Shown: positions 46,723 through 54,320 of the stretch, piece by piece
Position numbering within the stretch: the first letter of the stretch is position 1
How the letters are laid out: each line of letters begins with the position of its first letter
Position numbers and translations under genes: made by a program
DNA from: an uncultured Pirellulaceae bacterium
Lineage (GTDB): Bacteria; Planctomycetota; Planctomycetia; Pirellulales; Pirellulaceae
Assembly (NCBI GenBank): GCA_905480235.1
Contig: CAJQPP010000028.1
Location: forward strand, 1-60,056
Length of the DNA stretch: 60,056 bases
Direction of reading: 5' to 3'
The notes under the pieces: generated by a model
Databases searched by the model: none
Told to the model about the DNA's origin: nothing
What the model saw: the letters and a program-made list of their open reading frames with translations, nothing else

Positions 46723-47544
46723 CTATTTGGAACCTGTGAGGATATTCGGATTGATCGGCAAACCATCGCGCGGGTTAAAAAGAGCCGCGATTTCCTCGTC
46801 TTCAATTTCCTTACCCTCTGGAGAAAATAGTTTGCGTACTGATCCGTCGTAAAAAGCGGCCAGTACGAACTCGCCTTTTTTAAGCGACCTAATCAGTTTT
46901 ACACCATCAGCTACTGTTAAATCTTCGGGCGAGGTCCATTGATTGGCCTTCAAATCGGGGGTTTCCAGCAAGGCGATCGTATTCGAAGTCCCATCAGAAA
47001 TTTGAGCGAGGTTCTGTGGTTGCTCATCGCACTTAATCGCGCAAATTAAGTTTCCATTTCCCAACTCAAAAGCATCGAGGGCAGGAGTATCGATGAGCGG
47101 CTTATTCGCACTCGAATCCCAAGCCTGCCCAAGATCAAATTTACTATATTCATCTTTCAGTTCGAGGTACGGAAGCACCAATACGCGCCAACTCAAATCT
47201 TTGCTGACCTGGCCCCCTACACTAGCTGCCATGGGAAATTTTCTTGTGGCGTCAATATAGTTATGCATGCTAAGCACCACCTGCCTGAGCTTCGCCATAT
47301 CTTTATTGCGATCGGCACTTTGCTCGGTAGCAATCTTATCCTTGGAATTTTCATTCTCGAGAGATTTCTTGTCCGGCGACGGCCCTGGATTGGCTTGGAC
47401 TTTGTCCGTTTGCTGACCAGAAGGCGGATTTACGGCCGATAGTTTTTCGGAGCCCTTGGAATCAGCCGTAGATTTTGTTTTAGAATCGCCTGAGCAGCCC
47501 GCCAACACAGCCACCAACATTAACAGCACCCATCGTCGCATCAT
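46723..47544 (-). CDS. Lipoprotein with DUF1559-like C-terminal domain
   Basis: 273 residues. A lipoprotein signal (LLMLVAVLAGCSG, Cys at about 16) is followed by a polar low-complexity linker rich in Lys, Ser, Asp and Gln to about 80. The C-terminal domain has the DUF1559 pattern: LRQVVLSMHNYIDATRKFPMAA, LSWRVLVLPYLELKDEYSKFDLGQAWDS and DGTSNTIALLET. In planctomycetes DUF1559 proteins normally carry a type IV pilin-like N-terminal helix (a prepilin or pseudopilin). Here that helix is replaced by a lipid anchor and linker, so this is a membrane-tethered variant. Function unknown. ATG 47544 or ATG 47541 may start it. Confidence 0.82.
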   Translation of the reverse strand: MMRRWVLLMLVAVLAGCSGDSKTKSTADSKGSEKLSAVNPPSGQQTDKVQANPGPSPDKKSLENENSKDKIATEQSADRNKDMAKLRQVVLSMHNYIDATRKFPMAASVGGQVSKDLSWRVLVLPYLELKDEYSKFDLGQAWDSSANKPLIDTPALDAFELGNGNLICAIKCDEQPQNLAQISDGTSNTIALLETPDLKANQWTSPEDLTVADGVKLIRSLKKGEFVLAAFYDGSVRKLFSPEGKEIEDEEIAALFNPRDGLPINPNILTGSK

Positions 47545-47966
47545 TTCAATAATCCTTTTATTAATTCGTGGTAAATCCGTTACCCCCCTGTTGATTAATA
47601 TACCAGAGATCGCCTGGCTTTCGTTGCCAACAAACGCTCAATAAATAATTCTTATTCATGTAACCCATAGAACAAAAAAGACAATTCCTCCTGCTTAAGA
47701 TTGCCGGTAAATTAGAAATTACTTCAACACCATTTTCATGGACACAGAGCACGTTGACCCGCAAATTATTGCCACGGTTTCATACCTTCCAATTCAACCA
47801 CACGACAGGCACTCCCAACCCTTGCGACTCACCTGTCTGTACGATCACACACACAGGAGTTATTTAATAATGCAGGGGCGATTACTTTAGCTCACTCAAA
47901 ATCTTGCACCTCCTTCTGGTCACTACTTTTAGCCGAAAGCAAAACACTCGCTTAGGGAAACCGACG
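47545..47966. other. Divergent intergenic region
   Basis: About 420 bases between the DUF1559-like gene (minus) and the acyltransferase gene (plus). It should hold both promoters. No clear motif, RNA or reading frame with a ribosome site is visible. Confidence 0.35.
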
Positions 47967-49079
47967 ATGCTCGAACCACAACCCCAATCTCGTCGTCTTT
48001 TGGCACTCGATATTTTTCGCGGCATGACCATTTTTTTTATGATCGTGGTGAACACGCCCGGGTCATGGAACTATGTCTACGCGCCACTTCTTCATGCCGA
48101 ATGGAATGGTCTGACACCCACCGATTTAGTCTTCCCCTTCTTTGTGTATATCGTGGGTTGCGCGATGTCCTTTTCCTTTGCGAAATTCGATCGGACGTGT
48201 AACCTCGGTCCTTGGTACAGGAAGATTTTAAGCAGAACCCTTTTGATCTTTTCGGTTGGGATATTCCTAAACTGGTACCCCTTCTACGACCGCAGCTTTG
48301 CGGATTTACGTATTTATGGTGTGCTGCAACGCATTGCACTCGCTTATGGATTGGCAGCCCTGCTCATCATGCATTGCCCCCGTAAATGGCTGCCGCTCGT
48401 GTTTGGCGTAACTCTGACGGTTTATTACGGATTGTTAATGTGGTTCGGTGGTGTGCCTCCTTTGACACTGGAAGAAAATGCCGTAAGAAAACTGGACCTC
48501 TGGTTGCTAGGCACTGGGCACCTATACCAAGGTTATGGTATCCCCTTCGATCCCGAAGGCTTACTGAGCACGCTACCAACGGTCGGTACCGTTTTATTAG
48601 GGTATTGGGTTGGATTAACGATTCAAAAACATGAAGAGGTCTTGGATAAGATCAAGGCGATGTTGCCTATCGCTTTGCTAACCACCGGCTTAGGAATCGC
48701 TTTAACCTATGTTGGTTGCCCAATGAATAAGCCCCTTTGGAGCAGCTCTTATGTATTGGTAACAGGAGGGTTGGCAACCTTTAGCCTCGGCGGGCTACTT
48801 TATATTTTGGATTTCCAAAAGTGGCGTCGTTGGTCCCGAGTTTTTGAGGCCTTCGGCAAGAATCCGCTTTTCTGCTATGTCGCGGCGGCGCTGATCGCAA
48901 AATCCCTCTCTCTCATACAATGGGATGGGGTAGGGCTTTACACTTGGGCTTATGAAAATATGTTCCAACCCTGGTTTGGGTACTACGCTGGATCATGCTT
49001 ACAAGCGTTTGCCTACACGATGGTAATCTGGCTGTTGGCGTGGTTGCTTTATCGTAAAGATGTCGTCTTCAAAATTTAG
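47967..49079 (+). CDS. HGSNAT/NagX-like membrane acyltransferase (DUF5009 family)
   Basis: 370 residues from ATG 47967; the longer frame from 47904 lacks conservation. About ten membrane segments. The N-terminus RRLLALDIFRGMTIFFMIVVNTPGSW and GLTPTDLVFPFFVYIVGCAMSFSF are the family signature, followed by RIYGVLQRIALAYGLAALL, DPEGLLSTLPTVGTVLLGYWVG and KNPLFCYVAAALIAKSL. Relatives include the human lysosomal heparan-alpha-glucosaminide N-acetyltransferase and bacterial NagX, which acetylate amino sugars across membranes using cytosolic acetyl-CoA. A role in modifying or using amino sugars is likely, but the substrate is not shown. It is monocistronic in this context. Confidence 0.88.
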   Translation: MLEPQPQSRRLLALDIFRGMTIFFMIVVNTPGSWNYVYAPLLHAEWNGLTPTDLVFPFFVYIVGCAMSFSFAKFDRTCNLGPWYRKILSRTLLIFSVGIFLNWYPFYDRSFADLRIYGVLQRIALAYGLAALLIMHCPRKWLPLVFGVTLTVYYGLLMWFGGVPPLTLEENAVRKLDLWLLGTGHLYQGYGIPFDPEGLLSTLPTVGTVLLGYWVGLTIQKHEEVLDKIKAMLPIALLTTGLGIALTYVGCPMNKPLWSSSYVLVTGGLATFSLGGLLYILDFQKWRRWSRVFEAFGKNPLFCYVAAALIAKSLSLIQWDGVGLYTWAYENMFQPWFGYYAGSCLQAFAYTMVIWLLAWLLYRKDVVFKI

Positions 49080-49410
49080 GTCTCGTCTCAGAAGACGCGG
49101 CTTATCAGCATCCGTTGCAAAACGGTATGGAGCATTCGCGAGTAAGGCAATATTCGCCAGTTAATAACCTCGGCAGCTTTTTCATAATGAAGGCCGCAAC
49201 ACCAAATCCTTCCTATGCAATTTTCGTGCGGTACGCGCCGCTTTCCACACGATGCTTACGTCAGCAATTACCGCCACTCGATTCAACCAATCAGCTTTTT
49301 TGGCATTCAAGCATTTGAAATCTACCCACGACCGAGATGGGTCGCAGCAATTGCCAATTCCCATCGAGTATTTCAACCTACCCGCGATAGCACGACACAC
49401 CCCTGGAGGG
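49080..49410. other. Convergent gap, nothing recognised
   Basis: About 330 bases between the ends of two converging genes. Small open frames overlap on both strands, with no ribosome sites. I see no strong terminator hairpin, although one would be expected. Confidence 0.35.
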
Positions 49411-50811
49411 TTAATTGATAATTTCGGTCATTGCGCCCGTACTGTCGGCGAATGATTCAACAGGTACATCTACCGAATTAAGCATCGACACAAAAAGGTT
49501 GCTAAGGGGGACCTTTCTGGTACCGATAAAATCATGAAGTTGTCCATGGGTAAAACCAAGGTGACGCCCCCCCGCGATTTGAATGGGGTAATTCTTAGTA
49601 CTGTGGGATGCGTGGGGATGGGCTGATCCCCAAAGAACGATCGTGCGATCCAACATATTCCCATCCCCTTCGGGGCTATCCCGCAGGCGCTGCAAGAAAT
49701 AGGAGTGCTGCTTCGCTCGCCATTGGTCCCATTGCCCAGAAAAATCGGCTGGACGTTTATGGGCGATATCGTGAGTAGAACCTCGGTATCCCAGGACGTA
49801 AGTGGCATAGTTCCACATTTCGCTGCTAGATGACTGCTCACTTTCCAGCATGAGACTGGCAAACCGCGTGGAGTCGGTTCGAAACGCCAAGTAGATCAGG
49901 TCGTACATACAGCGAATGTACTCCTCGGGATCTCGGTGAGACACTTCCAGGTTCAGTCCCTTGGTCTCAACATCGGGGAGAGGTTGTTGGGTCCATTGAC
50001 TCGTTCGTTCAACGCGTTGTTCCAGAGCGCGGACTGATTCAAGATATTCATCGAGCTTACTCTGATCCTCTTTTCCAACCCCTCGCTTGAAGGCTCGACT
50101 ATGTTCGAGAACGAGATCGAGAATCGAAGCCTCTCTTTTCAACTCGGCTCTAACTTGATCAACCCCTTTCCCGGCATAGGGCTTAAATAACCGATTGAAA
50201 ATTTCTTGAGGCCTGTGAAGTGACGGAATCGGTCGGCCTGGTCCTCGATGAGACAGCGTTTTACAGGATCCGTAGGAACCGGTCCCTCCTTCGGTACCTA
50301 AGACCAGTGAGGCGTAGCGGGTTTTATGGCCATGAACTTGAGCCGCCATCTGATCGATTGAAATATTATTGGTCTTTTCGGCTCCCATCATATCGGCACC
50401 GGTGGCAAATACGTCTCCCGAACTGTGCCCTCCTAATTTCCATCCGCCCGCGTGGTCCAAGCCGCGCAAGTAAGATATGTCATCCTTGAGTGGCGCGAAG
50501 GGTTGCGATGACTGATTGAAACTCAGTCGACCAGCATCCGCACAGGGCCACCAACTCCACGGGTGATGAGCAGCTTTCTGCGATTGATTTTTGGGGAATG
50601 GCAACCCGGATGGCCCGTCCGGCATATACGCCCCGTAAGCGAAGTAGCTGATGAGCATTCTTTTAGGCAAATCATTTTCGGCCGATTTCTGCAGACCAGC
50701 CCCAGAGGTTCCCAATGGCCAATTCATCGCGTTAAGTAACGGAAGCGCTAGCGCGATGCCTCCACCTTTCAATAGCGTGCGACGTGGAAGGTACCATGAC
50801 TTTCGTATCAT
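49411..50811 (-). CDS. DUF1552 secreted protein
   Basis: 466 residues with a Tat-like leader (LPRRTLLKGGGIALALPLLNAM). DUF1552 motifs: PKRMLISYFAYGAYMPDG, LSYLRGLDHAGGWKLGGHSSGDVFATGAD as LRGLDHA...GGHSSGD, NNISIDQMAAQ, YASLVLGTEGG, CMYDLIYLAFRTDSTRFASLMLESEQSS, DRTIVLWGSAHPHASHSTKNYPIQIAGG and VPLSNLFVSMLNSVDVPVESFADSTG. The domain is nearly always paired with a DUF1592-type protein in planctomycetes, as here. Its ATG overlaps the upstream stop by 4 bases (ATGA), showing translational coupling. The activity is unknown; the fold is thought to resemble that of DUF1501/sulfatase-like proteins. Confidence 0.93.
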   Translation of the reverse strand: MIRKSWYLPRRTLLKGGGIALALPLLNAMNWPLGTSGAGLQKSAENDLPKRMLISYFAYGAYMPDGPSGLPFPKNQSQKAAHHPWSWWPCADAGRLSFNQSSQPFAPLKDDISYLRGLDHAGGWKLGGHSSGDVFATGADMMGAEKTNNISIDQMAAQVHGHKTRYASLVLGTEGGTGSYGSCKTLSHRGPGRPIPSLHRPQEIFNRLFKPYAGKGVDQVRAELKREASILDLVLEHSRAFKRGVGKEDQSKLDEYLESVRALEQRVERTSQWTQQPLPDVETKGLNLEVSHRDPEEYIRCMYDLIYLAFRTDSTRFASLMLESEQSSSSEMWNYATYVLGYRGSTHDIAHKRPADFSGQWDQWRAKQHSYFLQRLRDSPEGDGNMLDRTIVLWGSAHPHASHSTKNYPIQIAGGRHLGFTHGQLHDFIGTRKVPLSNLFVSMLNSVDVPVESFADSTGAMTEIIN

Positions 50812-53387
50812 TTTCTAATGCCTCGAAATAAAGGACTTTGGCAGATCCGCACAACCATCGTTTTGAGCGGGAACTCATCTGGTTTTGATTCCGCCAAAAT
50901 GGTGTCTATCTCCATTCGATCGCGGTAGGTTAGCTCACGTCCCAACCCATAAGTCATCAAACGCCGAAGGATATTTTCGGCGACATCATCCAAACGTGAT
51001 TCAAGCAGGTAGTTTTTTAGTTCCCGCATACCGTCAACTTGCGGCCCATTAGGTAACTTCGACTTGGCGGCAATCACTTCCGTATTGATACCTTGTAAGT
51101 ATTCGAAATAGCCTTCCAAGGTACCATCTTGCTCGCGATTGAATCCGCGAATCTTGGTTCCTGCCTTGGGACCCATAGGCTGATAATTTCCTATCGCGTT
51201 ATAACGCTCAAATGGAATCCCCCAAGGATCGAGTCGGGCATGACAGGCTCGGCAGTTTGTGTCCGATCGATGCAGGGCCAACATCTCTTTAATGTTCAAT
51301 ACTTGATCAACTGATTCTCCAGCCGATTCTGACAAAGCTGGAACTTCGGGTGGCGGCGGTTTAACGTGTTCACCCAAAATCGCTTCACGTAACCAAACTG
51401 CTCGGTAAATGGGATGGGGTGCCGAACCGGTGCTATTGGCAATCAGCACCGATCCGTGGGTTAATAGGCCACCCAAATGGTGTTCCCCTTCGAGTGACAC
51501 AGGCCTTACCTCGTTCCCCTCGACTCCTGACACACCGTAATGAGCCGCCAACGGTTGATTTAGCATGGCGAAATCCGAATCAACGACCTGAGAAACGGTC
51601 GCGTTACGGCGGATTAAATCTTCGATAAAACTAACCGTTTCATCAATCATGTGATCGCGGATCGTCGGGCGATAGGGTTTCTCAGTGCCGGCACGCTCAC
51701 CGGCCTCAACGTAATAGAGAAATCGGGGAAATAAATCTCGATTAATCGGTACCGTTTTCAACTTATCTAGATTGAGCCATTGAATCGTAAAGTTCGCAAA
51801 AAATTGCCTTGATCGGGAATCTGCCAACAAGCGATCAACCTGAATGGCCAATTGAGCCGGATCGTTCAGGTTGCCGTGTGCCGCCAGGTCAAGCAAAGTT
51901 TGGTCGGGCATACTGCCCCATAAAAAGTATGAAAGTCGGGAGGCGAGTTCGTAGTCTTTGCCCACCACATCGTCATCTGCTTGGGTATGCAAGAGAAACT
52001 GGGGGGTCACCAGCACCATCGCCAAGGTTTCCCGCATGGTCGCCTCTAACGTCTCAAGATCTGGTTTCAGCAATTCATACACGTTGACGAATCGGTCAAT
52101 CTCTTCCATCGTGGCAGGCCGCCGATAGGCACGAGACATAAACCGACTTAGCACTTGCCGAACATATTCTCGGGGTGCTTCTGACTTGAGTGAAGATTCA
52201 AACAGGATATCGGTGTGGTGCGCTGGTGGCCAAACATCAGAAATAGGCGTTTCAAACTCAATCCAGTCGACGACGGCCCTGGGCATATCAGGTTGACGAG
52301 GCCAATAAAGAAAGTTGTTTTCATCATTCAGCGTACCATCGTCATAAATATTCTGGGGCGTAATGGTCAATCTATCGGGACGTTGCTTTCCTTTGTGCAT
52401 TTTGCCTTTTTGCACGGGAAAATTCTCGATTCGTCCTCGCAACTCGTAAACCTTTGGTTGCTCGGTACCATTTTTCAAATGCACGACACCCACGGGCTCA
52501 ATCGGTTGGGTCGAACTGTTGATGTTAAGGTCGTAGCCCATCACGAATCGAAGCGGCAATTCAGTTTCTCCATTGGGAAAAACGGCCGAGGCCTGAAATC
52601 GAATTCGAAACTCCCCGGTTTCGGGGGGGCTCTTGATGCCCATCCCTTGGCCCGGGGTACCGCGGCGCGCATTGTGGATCGGTATTTCATTTCGATTAAG
52701 TGGCTTGGCGAAACCTGGGTGCGACTCGCCCGAATCCCAGTCGCGTCGTATTTGATGGACCTTAGGTTTTTGCGGATCAACAATAGCGCTTGCCATCACG
52801 CGGCGAGCCACTTCCAGGTATCGATCAATCTGCTCGGGCCCCAGCAACATGAACTCCGCGGTGTTGTTGAATTGATAAGGTTTAGTAGGGTCCTTGGGGA
52901 GATCGTCGATGACATTAAGATCGATACCAAGCAGGTCGATGATGGTATTTTGATATTCAAGATTCGATAGGCGACGGATACGGGTACTGGTCAGTTCACC
53001 ATTATCTTGCTTGGCAAGGTCATGAAGACGACCACCAATCCACTGAGCAACCCGTTCCCGTTTCGCAGTGTCAGGTTGGGTTTCATTCTCCGGCGGCATC
53101 TCACCGGAATCCAAAACATCCAGAATCATTTCCCATTGCTCGAACTCCTCACCCAAGCTCAAATCGCCGTCTAAGGTGTCAAGATCCAGGCCCCCTTCGG
53201 TCTGTTCCGCACCGTGACAGCGAACACAATGAACTTGAAGAAAGGGCCGAACCAAGGTTTCGAAATCATCCGTTGCAGCCGTGAATGTGATCGAATTTCC
53301 CGGATCATGGGTCGTCGCAGGAACCATGAATCCAAGGACAGGCAAAAGCATCAGACAGAAGAGAACTGTAAAACGCTGGTGAATCAT
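50808..53387 (-). CDS. DUF1587/1595/1592/1588/1585 planctomycete cytochrome-like protein
   Basis: About 859 residues from ATG 53387, chosen because GGAGG lies about 9 bases upstream; the GTG at 53396 is directly against that site. A signal peptide (LFCLMLLPVLGFMVPATT) leads to a PSCyt1-like heme motif CVRCHGAEQTEGGLDLDTLDG. Next come DUF1587 (RIRRLSNLEYQNTIIDLLGIDL), a carbohydrate-binding-like middle, DUF1595/DUF1592 (YELASRLSYFLWGSMPDQTLLDLA), DUF1588 (LLTHGSVLIANSTGSAPHPIYRAVWLREAILG, with CRACHARLDPWGIPFERY) and DUF1585 (LMTYGLGRELTYRDR). It is probably exported and heme-binding. It is co-transcribed and coupled with DUF1552. The function is not known. Confidence 0.93.
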   Translation of the reverse strand: MIHQRFTVLFCLMLLPVLGFMVPATTHDPGNSITFTAATDDFETLVRPFLQVHCVRCHGAEQTEGGLDLDTLDGDLSLGEEFEQWEMILDVLDSGEMPPENETQPDTAKRERVAQWIGGRLHDLAKQDNGELTSTRIRRLSNLEYQNTIIDLLGIDLNVIDDLPKDPTKPYQFNNTAEFMLLGPEQIDRYLEVARRVMASAIVDPQKPKVHQIRRDWDSGESHPGFAKPLNRNEIPIHNARRGTPGQGMGIKSPPETGEFRIRFQASAVFPNGETELPLRFVMGYDLNINSSTQPIEPVGVVHLKNGTEQPKVYELRGRIENFPVQKGKMHKGKQRPDRLTITPQNIYDDGTLNDENNFLYWPRQPDMPRAVVDWIEFETPISDVWPPAHHTDILFESSLKSEAPREYVRQVLSRFMSRAYRRPATMEEIDRFVNVYELLKPDLETLEATMRETLAMVLVTPQFLLHTQADDDVVGKDYELASRLSYFLWGSMPDQTLLDLAAHGNLNDPAQLAIQVDRLLADSRSRQFFANFTIQWLNLDKLKTVPINRDLFPRFLYYVEAGERAGTEKPYRPTIRDHMIDETVSFIEDLIRRNATVSQVVDSDFAMLNQPLAAHYGVSGVEGNEVRPVSLEGEHHLGGLLTHGSVLIANSTGSAPHPIYRAVWLREAILGEHVKPPPPEVPALSESAGESVDQVLNIKEMLALHRSDTNCRACHARLDPWGIPFERYNAIGNYQPMGPKAGTKIRGFNREQDGTLEGYFEYLQGINTEVIAAKSKLPNGPQVDGMRELKNYLLESRLDDVAENILRRLMTYGLGRELTYRDRMEIDTILAESKPDEFPLKTMVVRICQSPLFRGIRK

Positions 53388-53810
53388 TCGACTCACCCTC
53401 CCAATATAAGTCTTCGATAAATCATGCTCATCGCGCGACAGACAACTTTACTCGACGATGAGGCGCGAAAGCTACCTATTATTAGGAAGAACCATCACTT
53501 CCTAGCCAAGTTTCGCCACGCGTCTGGCCTTGGGTCATACGTGTTGAAGCCGGATCATAGCTGTGAATATGTTACCACGAAACCCTGAAGGAACCTCATC
53601 ACAGAATGCAGAGTCCGCCTTCTCTGGGTACGAACACGCGATGCTACGAAACACGGCTGGGCGAGGCGGATTAGACCCAAAGTAGATCTCTCCAGCATTC
53701 TTCACCCCAACCGAAAGAGGGCGCGGTCCTGAAAAGAGTCCCAGCGGGGGGGGTATTTACCGAGCAAGCACCGTTGCCAAGAATTAATTAGCCTACCTGC
53801 GGGAATGCGG

Positions 53811-53906
53811 GCGATATTTAGCCCACGCGATATTTAGCCCACGCGATATTTAGCCCACGCGATCTTTAGCCCACGCGATCTTTAGCCCACGCGATCTTTA
53901 GCCCAC
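53811..53906. repeat. Six tandem copies of a 16-bp repeat in two variants
   Basis: The unit GCGATATTTAGCCCAC occurs three times (53811, 53827, 53843) and GCGATCTTTAGCCCAC three times (53859, 53875, 53891), without gaps, followed by a partial GCGATC. The single A/C difference splits the array into two blocks of three. There are no spacers, so it is not a CRISPR array. Confidence 0.95.
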
Positions 53907-53954
53907 GCGATCCCAAGGGGGCTGAGAAAGATCGGGGGTATGGAAGACTCCAAC

Positions 53955-53993
53955 AAAAAAAACCCGTTTGCCCCTTCGCGGGACAGACAGGTT
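53955..53993 (-). terminator. Rho-independent terminator downstream of tRNA-Arg
   Basis: On the minus strand, AACCTGTCTGTCCC (53993-53980) pairs with GGGGCAAACGGGTT (53974-53961) with one mismatch, two G-U pairs and a 5-base loop, followed by T8. It starts about 10 bases after the tRNA 3' end. Confidence 0.85.
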
Positions 53994-54000
53994 CGATGCA

Positions 54001-54076
<76 letters not shown>

Positions 54077-54246
54077 ATGTCGACGAAGCCAAACTATATC
54101 GCGTTGTTAGGAAAACGTAAAGTCAAAAATAAGTGAATGGTGGCAGGGTTAGTTGATTATTGGTAACTCAGGGGTTTCCGGCCGTTTTTCGCCTATTTCT
54201 GAACTCTTCTTTCTATTCCGGGCCACGCTGTGGGTTGCCTGGGCGC

Positions 54247-54277
54247 AAAAAAAGACGCGTCACAAGCGTGACGCGTC
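54247..54277 (-). terminator. Rho-independent terminator of the YTV-protein gene
   Basis: A perfect 10-bp stem GACGCGTCAC/GTGACGCGTC (54254-54263 with 54268-54277) has a 4-base loop and is followed by T7 on the minus strand. It lies about 45 bases after the gene's stop. Confidence 0.9.
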
Positions 54278-54320
54278 GATATTTCGATCATCAATGTCTC
54301 TTTCGAGACACGGCAACTGG

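Noticed and set aside
52215..52970. 251-codon plus-strand frame inside the DUF1592 gene
   Set aside because: It lies wholly antisense to conserved DUF1587/DUF1592 sequence and has no ribosome site or recognisable motif.
53811..53906. CRISPR array
   Set aside because: The 16-bp units are directly abutting, with no spacers and no cas genes nearby.
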